From positions 744,001 through 808,000 of the forward strand of contig NZ_CP031123.2 of assembly GCF_002843235.3 (NCBI RefSeq): DNA of 64,000 bases, given 5' to 3'. The stretch is from Providencia huaxiensis. GTDB lineage: Bacteria; Pseudomonadota; Gammaproteobacteria; Enterobacterales; Enterobacteriaceae. The position numbers and the translations under genes are program-made. The notes below the pieces were generated by a model, which saw only the letters and a program-made list of their open reading frames with translations, searched no databases and was not told the DNA's origin. The stretch's first letter is position 1. The number at the start of each line of letters is the position of its first letter. This document shows, piece after piece, positions 57,251-64,000 of the stretch.

Positions 57251-58138
57251 ATGTCCATGCAATCTCAAGACATTATTAAACGTTCCGCGACCAATAGCAT
57301 TACGCCTCCGCCACAAGCGCGTGATGATAAGCTTGAAGTCTGTAAGCTCATCGATGTGTCATCCTGTATCGGCTGTAAAGCTTGTCAGGTGGCATGTTCT
57401 GAGTGGAATGATATCCGTGACGAAGTTGGCCATTGCGTTGGGGTTTATGATAACCCTACGGATTTAAGTGCAAAATCGTGGACGGTGATGCGTTTTAGCG
57501 AAACCACTGAAATGGGCAAGCTAGAATGGCTGATCCGTAAAGATGGCTGTATGCACTGTACCGATCCTGGATGTTTGAAGTCTTGCCCATCAGCAGGAGC
57601 AATCATTCAGTACGCAAATGGTATTGTGGATTTCCAATCAGAGCACTGTATTGGTTGTGGCTATTGTATCGCAGGTTGCCCATTCAACATTCCTCGATTA
57701 AACCCGAAAGATAATCGAGTATACAAGTGTACCTTGTGTGTTGATAGGGTGAGTGTTGGCCAAGAACCAGCATGTGTGAAAACTTGTCCAACAGGCGCTA
57801 TTCGTTTCGGTACGAAAAAAGAGATGTTGGAATACGGTGCAGAGCGCGTAACGAAATTGCAAAATCGGGGTTATGCGCAAGCGGGAATTTATGATCCTGA
57901 AGGCGTTGGTGGTACACATGTTGTTTATGTACTTCACCATGCTGACAAACCTGAACTGTATCATGGCCTGCCTAAAGACCCACAAATTGATACGCCAATC
58001 AATCTGTGGCAGGGCATCTTGAAACCACTTTCTGTCGTTGGATTTATCGCGACCTTTGCAGGGTTGATTTTCCACTATGTGGGAATTGGTCCGAACAAAG
58101 AAGTGAGTGATGAAGAGGAGAAAGATGACCATGAGTAA
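57251..58138 (+). CDS. fdnH: Formate dehydrogenase N beta (iron-sulfur) subunit FdnH
   Basis: A 295-residue electron-transfer subunit with four 4Fe-4S clusters. The Cys motifs are [11 protein letters not shown] (about residue 39), [25 protein letters not shown] and [21 protein letters not shown]. One C-terminal membrane helix (about 256-280, [21 protein letters not shown]) anchors it. The ATG at 57251 follows GGGAGGG and gives [20 protein letters not shown], close to E. coli FdnH. It starts ten bases after fdnG and overlaps the fdnI start by eight bases. Confidence 0.96.
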   Translation: MSMQSQDIIKRSATNSITPPPQARDDKLEVCKLIDVSSCIGCKACQVACSEWNDIRDEVGHCVGVYDNPTDLSAKSWTVMRFSETTEMGKLEWLIRKDGCMHCTDPGCLKSCPSAGAIIQYANGIVDFQSEHCIGCGYCIAGCPFNIPRLNPKDNRVYKCTLCVDRVSVGQEPACVKTCPTGAIRFGTKKEMLEYGAERVTKLQNRGYAQAGIYDPEGVGGTHVVYVLHHADKPELYHGLPKDPQIDTPINLWQGILKPLSVVGFIATFAGLIFHYVGIGPNKEVSDEEEKDDHE

Positions 58139-58341
58139 GAAAAGCAAAATGATTGTGCGGACTAAGTTTATTGACCGCGCGTGTCACTGGACGGTTGTCA
58201 TCAGTTTCTTCTTGGTTGCTTTGTCGGGGATCGCGTTATTTTTCCCAACACTGAAATGGTTGACGGAAACCTTTGGTACACCACAAATGGGACGGATTTT
58301 ACACCCATTCTTCGGTGTACTCATTTTCGTCGTGCTGATGT
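58131..58341 (+). pseudogene. fdnI: fdnI 5' fragment (cytochrome b556 subunit), split by IS element
   Basis: The first 70 codons of FdnI, the heme b subunit that passes electrons from FdnH to menaquinone. [20 protein letters not shown], including a heme-ligand His, and the first membrane helix (VVISFFLVALSGIALFFP) match E. coli FdnI, as does GTPQMGRILHPFFGVLIFVVLM. The frame then runs into the IS and stops at 58430. Precise loss of the IS and one copy of GATGT would join LIFVVLM to FMFVRFVKHNIP, exactly the E. coli order (LMFMFVRF), in frame. GAGGAG upstream and the overlap with fdnH show normal operon structure. The truncated product would have only one to two of four helices. Confidence 0.93.
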
Positions 58342-58413
58342 CCCCCTGTGTCAGGATAGTTGTCGCCTCAGTTTTTCATAAAAATATAACAGGGAGCGGT
58401 AAGTTAGATATTA

Positions 58414-58905
58414 GTGAAGCATTATCCTGAAGATCATAAGAAAGCCATCATTAGAAAGCTGGTTGAAAGTGGCTTATCATTACGCCAATTCGCAAAGCTA
58501 GAAAGTATCAACTTATCTACTTTGTATTCATGGCGAGATAAGTATTTAAAAGCAGGTTCTAGTTTGGCTGATAGCAATAGTTCAGATGGTTGGTCACCAG
58601 AGCAAAAGTTCTCAATTGTTTTAGAAACAGCAGCATTGAGCGAAATTGAGTTAAGTGAGTATTGCCGTGAAAAAGGGCTTTACCCTGAGCAAGTTAAAGA
58701 ATGGAAGCGAAGCTGCATTGCAGGCAATCAAACTAAAGCCCAGCAACGTAAGCAATTAACCCAAGAGCGAAAGGATGATCGTAAGCGGATTAAAGAGTTA
58801 GAAAGAGAGTTAAAGCGCAAAGATGCTGCGCTTGCTGAAACGGCAGCGTTGTTGGTGCTCAGAAAAAAGTTAAATGCCTACTGGGGGGAAGACGAGGACA
58901 ATTAA
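58414..58905 (+). CDS. IS3-family transposase OrfA
   Basis: A 163-residue DNA-binding protein starting with GTG. Two helix-turn-helix segments are visible: HKKAIIRKLVESGLSLRQFAKLESINLSTLYSWRDKY (residues 8-45) and the second WSPEQKFSIVLETAALSEIELSEYCREKGLYPEQVKEWK (residues 60-98), followed by a leucine-zipper-like coiled coil rich in K, R and E (about 110-150). It binds the IS ends and acts alone or as the N-terminal part of the OrfAB transposase. A slippery AAAAAAG stands near its 3' end. Confidence 0.9.
   Translation: MKHYPEDHKKAIIRKLVESGLSLRQFAKLESINLSTLYSWRDKYLKAGSSLADSNSSDGWSPEQKFSIVLETAALSEIELSEYCREKGLYPEQVKEWKRSCIAGNQTKAQQRKQLTQERKDDRKRIKELERELKRKDAALAETAALLVLRKKLNAYWGEDEDN
58863..58869 (+). 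promoter_or_regulatory. Programmed -1 frameshift site of the IS transposase
   Basis: A-AAA-AAG in the zero frame of orfA is the classic slippery heptamer of IS3 elements. Slipping back one base joins orfA (152 codons) to orfB (358 codons), a 510-residue OrfAB. The -1 frame is open from before this site to the orfB stop. Confidence 0.85.
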
Positions 58906-59945
58906 CCTCACTCACAGATAGGCAGCATTACGCATCTCTGATTGATGAAGCAGTCGGCTCAGGTGCTAGAAAAGAGAAAGCCTGTGAAGAAGTTGGTATG
59001 TCTGTACGCACATTACAACGCTGGCAGGAAAGCGGTGAAATCAGTGGTGACAAAAGACCTACAGCTGATAGGCCAGAACCGAGTAACAAGCTCACTGAGG
59101 AAGAGCAGCAAGCGATATTAGCTACCTGTAACCAAGAAGAATACGCCAATTTAGGGCCAAGTCAGATAGTGCCAATGCTGGCAGATAACGGGCAATATCT
59201 CGCGTCTGAATCGAGCTTTTATCGTGTGTTGAAAGCCAATGACCAGCTAGCCCATCGAGGTAAAGCAAAACCTAAAGGTAGCCGAGCTAAACCTAAGGGG
59301 TACACAGCGACAGCGCCAAACCAAGTGTGGACTTGGGATATTAGTTACTGCCCGTCAACGGTCATTGGTCGGTTCTTCTACCTCTACATGATAATCGACA
59401 TCTTCAGCCGTAAGGTTGTCGGGTGGGAAGTTCATGACAGTGAATCAGGTGAACATGCTGCCCAATTGCTTGAGCGCACGCTCTGGTCTGAGAAATGCGT
59501 TAAAAAAGACGTGGTATTGCATTCAGATAACGGTAGCCCGATGAAATGTTTGACGATGCAAGCCAAAATGCTTGATATGGGTGTCATTGGCTCTCGTAGC
59601 CGCCCCGGTGTCAGCAATGATAATCCGTACTCAGAATCATTGTTCCGCACGGTCAAATACAGTCACCGCTGGCCAAGCGAAGGCTTTAAAAGCCTTGAAG
59701 ATGCAAGAGCTTGGATGAAAGGCTTCGCTCAATGGTACAACACTGAGCACAGGCATAGTCGCATCAAATTCGTGACACCAGCGCAACGCCATAATGGTGA
59801 AGATAAAGCGATATTGGCAAGACGCCATGAGCTATATACCAAAGCGCAAAAAAAGAACCCTAACCGCTGGTCAAAGGGTATTAGAAACTGGGAGGAAATC
59901 GGTGATGTGAAATTAAACCCAGAGAACAAAAAAGAAGCTGCTTAA
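58869..59945 (+). CDS. IS3-family transposase OrfB (as OrfAB fusion after -1 frameshift)
   Basis: The catalytic part of the transposase, open in the -1 frame from the slippery site to 59945; an internal ATG at 58998 would give a separate 315-residue OrfB. A HTH-like segment (ACEEVGMSVRTLQRWQESGE) is followed by the DDE integrase core: first Asp in TWDISYCPS, second Asp in LHSDNGSP and the Glu in NPYSESLFRTVKY, with the downstream K/R. All three catalytic residues are present and spaced as in IS3 elements (D-D about 60, then D(35)E). It ends within 32 bases of the right IS end. Confidence 0.92.
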   Translation, partial: VKCLLGGRRGQLTSLTDRQHYASLIDEAVGSGARKEKACEEVGMSVRTLQRWQESGEISGDKRPTADRPEPSNKLTEEEQQAILATCNQEEYANLGPSQIVPMLADNGQYLASESSFYRVLKANDQLAHRGKAKPKGSRAKPKGYTATAPNQVWTWDISYCPSTVIGRFFYLYMIIDIFSRKVVGWEVHDSESGEHAAQLLERTLWSEKCVKKDVVLHSDNGSPMKCLTMQAKMLDMGVIGSRSRPGVSNDNPYSESLFRTVKYSHRWPSEGFKSLEDARAWMKGFAQWYNTEHRHSRIKFVTPAQRHNGEDKAILARRHELYTKAQKKNPNRWSKGIRNWEEIGDVKLNPENKKEAA

Positions 59946-59978
59946 CAGCTCAGGCGACAACTACCTTGAAAAACGCCG

Positions 59979-60428
59979 ATGTTTATGTTTGTTCGCTTTG
60001 TAAAACACAATATTCCAGATAAGAAAGACTTACCTTGGATTAAAAATATTGTTGAAGTACTCAAAGGTAACGAACATGAAGTGGCTGATGTCGGTAAATA
60101 TAATGCCGGTCAAAAAATGATGTTCTGGAGTATCATGAGCCTGATTTTTGTGCTCTTGGTCACCGGTATTATTATTTGGCGCCCTTATTTCGCACATTTA
60201 TTCCCAATGTGGATGGTGCGTTGGGGGCTGTTGATCCACGCTGTTGCTGCGATTGTCTTGATCCATGCCATTTTAATTCATATGTACATGGCATTTTGGG
60301 TTAAAGGTTCAATCAACGGAATGATCGAAGGGAAAGTTAGCCGCCGTTGGGCGAGAAAACATCACCCTCGTTGGTACCGCGATGTTGAAGCGAAAGAAGC
60401 TAAAGCCGAAGCTGAAAGTAAAAAATAA
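59979..60428 (+). pseudogene. fdnI: fdnI 3' fragment (cytochrome b556 subunit)
   Basis: The remaining 148 codons of FdnI: FMFVRFVKHNIPDKKDLPW, VADVGKYNAGQKMMFWSIMSLIFVLLVTGIIIWRP and IHAVAAIVLIHAILIHMYMAFWVKGSINGMIEGKVSRRWARKHHPRWYR, with the C-terminal helices and heme/quinone His residues. An ATG in the target duplication could start translation of the fragment, but no ribosome binding site is near and the first heme-ligand helix would be missing. The two fragments together would code for 218 residues; E. coli FdnI has 217. Confidence 0.93.
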
Positions 60429-60447
60429 TTTATTTTTAGGTTAACGA

Positions 60448-60487
60448 AACCGCTGTTGTGTGATTAAGCATGGCAGCGGTTTTTTAT
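60448..60487 (+). terminator. Terminator of the fdn operon
   Basis: AACCGCTG/CAGCGGTT stem followed by TTTTTATT, 20 bases after the fdnI stop codon. Confidence 0.88.
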
Positions 60488-60532
60488 TGGATGTAAATAA
60501 GCATGAATTGTGAGCAATTTCTTTATGGCAAA

Positions 60533-61081
60533 CTAACGGTTGTCAGCCGCTAATCGATATAGCACATGTTCTTGCAACCAATGGCCATCAGGGAGTGCAG
60601 GGTGATAAAAGTTATTTGGATGTTTTATCATTCCAAGTCTTTTCATAACAGATTCTGATGGAGAATTGACCACCGCGGTGAACGCAACAAGCTCTTCTAG
60701 TTTTAGTTGTTCAAATGCAAATTTGATCGCGGCGTGAGCCCCTTCAGTCGCATAGCCTTGGTGCCAATAGTTGGGATGCAAGCGCCAACTTAATTCAACA
60801 CAAGGGGAAAAAGGTAAATTAGCGGCGGGAATATTTAAACCGATAAACCCAATGAATTGTTTATTGGATTTTAATTCTACAGCCCATAATCCCCACCCCC
60901 CTTGTTGAGCGAATTTATCTATGATGGTTTCCATAAATTGTGCATTTTGCTGTTCATTTAGCACAGAAGGAAAGTAGTGCATGACATCGGGATGGCTATT
61001 CATTTGGTAAAGTGGGTGCTTATCTTCTTCTTGCCACCCACGTAGCCGTAAACGTTCAGTTTCTAATTCAATGATTTTCAT
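60533..61081 (-). CDS. GNAT-family N-acetyltransferase (RimJ/RimL type)
   Basis: A 182-residue acetyltransferase of the RimJ/RimL-like branch. It starts MKIIELETERLRLRGWQEED, a family hallmark, and has the acetyl-CoA-binding region WRLHPNYWHQGYATEGAHAAIKFAFEQL followed by AFTAVVNSPSESVMKRLGM. The substrate is unknown; relatives acetylate ribosomal proteins, polyamines or antibiotics. It ends a two-gene unit with the YjaB-like gene, which stops two bases upstream. Confidence 0.88.
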   Translation of the reverse strand: MKIIELETERLRLRGWQEEDKHPLYQMNSHPDVMHYFPSVLNEQQNAQFMETIIDKFAQQGGWGLWAVELKSNKQFIGFIGLNIPAANLPFSPCVELSWRLHPNYWHQGYATEGAHAAIKFAFEQLKLEELVAFTAVVNSPSESVMKRLGMIKHPNNFYHPALPDGHWLQEHVLYRLAADNR

Positions 61082-61083
61082 GA

Positions 61084-61524
61084 TTATTCTTTATTAAGGT
61101 GCATATGGAGAATAGGGAACGGATTACCTTCGCCATCTAGTTCAGAACGTGCATATTGTGTAAAACCCATGTGCTGATAGAAGCCGATGGCTTGAGGATT
61201 TTGCTCATTAACGTCCAGTTCAGTAATGCCTAACGTGTCAATGGCATATTGAAGGAGTTTTTTCCCAGTACCTTGGCCTCTACTTTCTTGAGAAATAAAC
61301 AACATTTCAAGGCGGTGTTTATCGCAGCCTAGAAAACCGGTCATATTACCTGTGTCATCAAATACCACAAAAACAGCTAAATGCGGTAAGTAAAGCTGTT
61401 TGATAGCAACTTTTAGCTCCGCAATTTTTTCTTCAGTTAAAAAATGGTGGGTAGCTCTAACTGAAGACTCCCAAACACGAATAATATCATCATCGTGTGC
61501 ACGTGTGGCACTTTGGACTATCAT
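61084..61524 (-). CDS. YjaB-like GNAT-family N-acetyltransferase
   Basis: A 146-residue GNAT protein. WESSVRATHHFLTEEKI at the N-terminus, LEMLFISQESRGQGTGKKLLQYAI (acetyl-CoA P-loop R-G-x-G-x-G) and DVNEQNPQAIGFYQHMGF match the arrangement of E. coli YjaB. The substrate is not known. It is the upstream gene of a two-gene unit with the RimJ/RimL-type acetyltransferase, two bases apart. Confidence 0.88.
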   Translation of the reverse strand: MIVQSATRAHDDDIIRVWESSVRATHHFLTEEKIAELKVAIKQLYLPHLAVFVVFDDTGNMTGFLGCDKHRLEMLFISQESRGQGTGKKLLQYAIDTLGITELDVNEQNPQAIGFYQHMGFTQYARSELDGEGNPFPILHMHLNKE

Positions 61525-61743
61525 TATATTATCTCCATGTATTAACTGGAAATCTTAGCTTTTGGTTTTTTTATGTCAATCGCTTATTTTAAATTTACGT
61601 TAAGGTTGTTTTTGAGATATTTATCGCAGAAAAAAAAGCTAACTACTTCATTATTAGACTAGCTACGGCGTAATTTTTTCGCCAATTATTTAATATAGCG
61701 ATAAAGTACTTTTCTTTGTTAATTTAATCGTAGGGGTATCTTA

Positions 61744-62997
61744 ATGAAATATAAATTATTAACTCTCTGTTTATCTACGGCACTATTAACACCAATTGCA
61801 CCTGTATTAGCCAATACAGGCACCGAATCAGATATGATTTTGGACCAAGTTTTAGTCCTTAGCCGCCATAATTTACGTACACCTATCGTAAATACCGGTA
61901 TTCTTACTGAAGTGACTGATAAAAAATGGCCTGCTTGGGATGCGCAAAGTGGTTATCTCACAACGAAAGGCGGCGCACTTGAAGTCTATATGGGGCATTA
62001 TTTTAGGGAATGGATCGACCAAAATAAATTACTTGCAGATGAACTGTGCCCAACGAGCAATGAGGATGTGTACCTTTATACGAATAGTCTACAAAGAACG
62101 ATAGCAACCGCCCAATTTTTTGCGGCAGGTGCATTTCCTGGATGCAAGGTGAGTATTCATCATCAGCCTGAAATTGGCAAAATGGATCCTGTTTTTAACC
62201 CCATTATTACGAATGGCTCCCCTGAATTTAAGCAAAAGGCACTTGCGGAGATGGAGCAATATTTTAACGGGTTATCGCTTACAGCGGGTTATGAAGAATT
62301 GGATACAGTTCTGAATATTAAAGACTCGCAAAAATGTAAAACAGATAAACTGTGTAATTTAAACAGCCAAAAAAATAGTTTTATTATTGAAGCAGAAAAA
62401 GAACCGGGCGTCAGTGGCCCATTAAAAATTGCGAATTCAGCTGTAGACGCTATTGATCTGCAATATTATGAAGGTTTTCCGGCTAATGATGTGGCTTGGG
62501 GGCTTGTGGATACCCCTGAAAAATGGAAAAAACTGAATACGTTAAAAAATGCTTACCAAGAAACGTTGTTTACGCCAAAAATTATTGCTAAGAATGTGGC
62601 TCATCCAATACTGAATTATATTGATAAAGGCTTTGTTTCTGTCGATAAAGGAGAAACTGCAAAATTTATATTCTTAGTCGGGCATGATTCGAATATTGCT
62701 TCGTTGATGTCAGCTATGGATTTTAAACCATATCAATTACCAGAGCAGTATGAGCACACCCCAATTGGGGGGAAATTAGTGTTTCAACGTTGGACGGACA
62801 AACAAGCTAATAAAGATTTTATGAAAGTAGAATATGTTTATCAAACCTCAGATCAGCTTAGGGATAATACATATTTGTCATTACAAACACCTCCTAAGCA
62901 TGTCACATTAGAGTTAAAAGGGTGCCCAATAGATAAAAGCGGCTATTGTTCTTGGGAAGATTTCCAAAAAGTCATGGCGACAGCCTTAGAACAGTAA
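61744..62997 (+). CDS. agp: Periplasmic glucose-1-phosphatase
   Basis: A 417-residue histidine acid phosphatase that cleaves glucose-1-phosphate (and phytate weakly) in the periplasm so that glucose can be taken up. A Sec signal peptide (MKYKLLTLCLSTALLTPIAPVLA) is followed by LVLSRHNLRTPI, the Agp version of the catalytic RHGxRxP motif with Asn in place of Gly, and the proton-donor motif VGHDSNIASL near residue 315. Cys pairs near residues 100-140, 197-206 and 394-399 suggest disulfides. The E. coli protein is 413 residues. It stands alone with a promoter region of about 200 bases. Confidence 0.94.
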   Translation: MKYKLLTLCLSTALLTPIAPVLANTGTESDMILDQVLVLSRHNLRTPIVNTGILTEVTDKKWPAWDAQSGYLTTKGGALEVYMGHYFREWIDQNKLLADELCPTSNEDVYLYTNSLQRTIATAQFFAAGAFPGCKVSIHHQPEIGKMDPVFNPIITNGSPEFKQKALAEMEQYFNGLSLTAGYEELDTVLNIKDSQKCKTDKLCNLNSQKNSFIIEAEKEPGVSGPLKIANSAVDAIDLQYYEGFPANDVAWGLVDTPEKWKKLNTLKNAYQETLFTPKIIAKNVAHPILNYIDKGFVSVDKGETAKFIFLVGHDSNIASLMSAMDFKPYQLPEQYEHTPIGGKLVFQRWTDKQANKDFMKVEYVYQTSDQLRDNTYLSLQTPPKHVTLELKGCPIDKSGYCSWEDFQKVMATALEQ

Positions 62998-63087
62998 TAA
63001 CGGGGTGTTGATGCTCGACTAACTTGAGTGGGGCATCACTTTTTGGGAAGATAGTTAAATTATATATTCAGTTTATTAATATGTTAT

Positions 63088-63570
63088 GTGGATAAAACGC
63101 TCACTATGCCTATTCAGTTTTTTCAACTAAGCCAAATTGGTACTGCAGATCTTATCGCATTAAATACTCACCCTGCTGTGCTTGAACATATGCCGTTAGG
63201 CAGTCATCTTTTTGATGAGCAAGCCTGCCGTGAGTGGGTTGCAGGAAAAGAGCAGCATTGGGATCAACATGGCTATGGCGTATGGGCCATTATGATTGAT
63301 GGTCAGTTTGCAGGCTGGGGAGGGTTACAAAATGAAGCGGGTGACGCGGATTTAGCTTTAGTTTTGCATCCCAAGTTTTGGGGAAAGGGAAAATACATTG
63401 TTAATAATATAATTCATAAAGCTTTTACATCACTGAAGGTTGAGTCCGTTACAATTCACTTACCGCTAACGCGTAAGAAAATATCAGCGATTTTGCGTTA
63501 TGGTTTTACTGAAGAGGCTATTGTTGATTTTGACGGTATTCTTTTTAAGCGTTTTAGATTAAGCCACTGA
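63088..63570 (+). CDS. GNAT-family N-acetyltransferase
   Basis: A 160-residue GNAT-fold protein beginning at GTG (63088) or, in frame, at ATG (63106). HPAVLEHMPLGSHLFDEQACREWVAGKEQHW and GYGVWAIMIDGQFAGWGGLQ are RimJ/RimL-like; the acetyl-CoA loop HPKFWGKGKYIVNNIIHKAF is less canonical than usual. The C-terminal part SAILRYGFTEEAIVDFDG is conserved. The substrate is unknown. It follows agp by 90 bases in the same direction. Confidence 0.8.
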   Translation: MDKTLTMPIQFFQLSQIGTADLIALNTHPAVLEHMPLGSHLFDEQACREWVAGKEQHWDQHGYGVWAIMIDGQFAGWGGLQNEAGDADLALVLHPKFWGKGKYIVNNIIHKAFTSLKVESVTIHLPLTRKKISAILRYGFTEEAIVDFDGILFKRFRLSH

Positions 63571-63583
63571 ACAGTTTTATCGC

Positions 63584-63610
63584 ATAAAAAAACCCTGCTA
63601 AAAAGCAGGG
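63584..63610 (-). terminator. Terminator of the uspF-like gene
   Basis: CCCTGCT/AGCAGGG stem with loop AAAA; on the minus strand it is followed by TTTTTTT. It lies about 170 bases after the stop of the minus-strand gene and close to the end of the plus-strand acetyltransferase gene. Confidence 0.85.
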
Positions 63611-63775
63611 CGTGAAAATCACGAAAATGTTTATGAGCCTTTAATTTACTCTAAATTAGCGAGAAAATAGCCTTATAAAGTGTATGTCTTTGCTGTTTTT
63701 TGTAACAATCATTAAGACTAAGCCTTTTATTTGTAAAATGCGTTGGTTTAGCTGTAAATGTAACTTTAGCCCTTA

Positions 63776-64000
63776 TTATCTAACAACTAATACGCTAGTT
63801 TTCGCATAGCGAACTACTGAGGCTGCATTCGAACCGAGCAAATAGGTTGACATACTTGGGCGGCGTGAACCGAGTAAAATAATATCAGCGTTAATATCTT
63901 CTGCTGTCGCGAGAATTTCGTCTTTAACAGAACCGACGGTTGCTTTTGCCTGTATCTTATCTGCAGGGATATCAAATAATTTAATTTTTTCTTTTAGCTC
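63776..64000 (-). CDS. uspF: Universal stress protein, UspF/UspG type (C-terminal part; start outside window)
   Basis: The last 74 residues of a universal stress protein, cut by the window edge. The segment [36 protein letters not shown] matches the C-terminus of E. coli UspF ([34 protein letters not shown]) with the ATP-binding pattern G-S-x-R/H and G-S-N-A-A. The product is a cytoplasmic ATP-binding dimer of the nucleotide-binding Usp subgroup. UspF and UspG cannot be told apart with full certainty from this part. Confidence 0.85.
   Translation of the reverse strand, partial: [74 protein letters not shown]

Larger units (their letters stand above)
58342..59977 (+). mobile_element. IS3-family insertion sequence inside fdnI
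   Basis: About 1636 bases flanked by a 5-bp direct repeat GATGT (58337-58341 and 59978-59982), the probable target duplication. Near the ends stand inverted copies of TAGTTGTCGCCT (58357-58368 and 59952-59963, exact over 12 bases), extending imperfectly outward. Inside are orfA with helix-turn-helix domains and orfB with a DDE integrase core, in overlapping -1 frames joined by an A6G slippery site, the IS3-family arrangement. All parts look intact, so the element is probably active or recently so. I cannot name the individual IS. The outermost few bases of the ends are uncertain. Confidence 0.88.

Overview
The window looks like chromosomal DNA of an enteric gammaproteobacterium of the order Enterobacterales, most likely Providencia or a close relative in the Morganellaceae. 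The basis is the AT-rich base composition, many protein sequences close to the E. coli versions, the enteric-only set MukB, MatP, SulA, ZapC, HspQ and RMF, and a gene order that follows the E. coli 21-22 minute region. The genus is inference from recalled similarity; no search was run.

Bases 1-47,000 are a conserved core backbone: mukB (3' end), ldtD, mepK, gloC, [giant toxin gene], aspC, an ompF-type porin, asnS, pncB, pepN, pyrD, zapC, ycbX, rlmKL, uup, pqiABC, rmf, fabA, lonH, [a small GhoT/OrtT-like ORF], matP, ompA, sulA, tfoX, yccS, helD, mgsA, yccU, hspQ, acyP, tusE and tRNA-Ser(UGA). Two items break this backbone. One is a 7.2 kb gene (5042-12280) for a 2412-residue protein. Its N-terminus carries every catalytic residue of the anthrax edema factor/CyaA/ExoY nucleotidyl cyclase family. 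It is followed by a large-clostridial-toxin-like middle region with a long hydrophobic pore segment, then three blocks of RTX calcium-binding repeats. The other is a 58-residue membrane peptide that resembles the toxins GhoT and OrtT, without an antitoxin beside it. Both are shown by sequence reading; their activities are inferred.

From the tRNA-Ser gene to the end, synteny with E. coli stops and the content becomes accessory. It holds an unknown lipoprotein, a YjdJ-like acetyltransferase with a pirin, a two-domain molbindin, a Crp/Fnr-type regulator divergent from an adenosine-deaminase-like gene, a RibD-type reductase, a DUF2798 protein and YnfA. After these comes the nitrate-inducible formate dehydrogenase operon fdnGHI. 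fdnG has an in-frame UGA selenocysteine codon with its SECIS hairpin, and a perfect FNR box lies upstream. fdnI, the cytochrome b subunit, is split by an IS3-family element with a 5-bp target duplication and an A6G programmed frameshift site. The window closes with acetyltransferases, glucose-1-phosphatase (agp) and the C-terminal part of a UspF-like stress protein.

How genes work together: ldtD makes and mepK removes 3-3 peptidoglycan crosslinks; pqiABC forms one lipid-trafficking system; mukB, matP, zapC and sulA act on chromosome organisation and division; fdnGHI would feed formate electrons to menaquinone, but the IS insertion should remove the membrane subunit. No CRISPR array, prophage or rRNA operon was seen.
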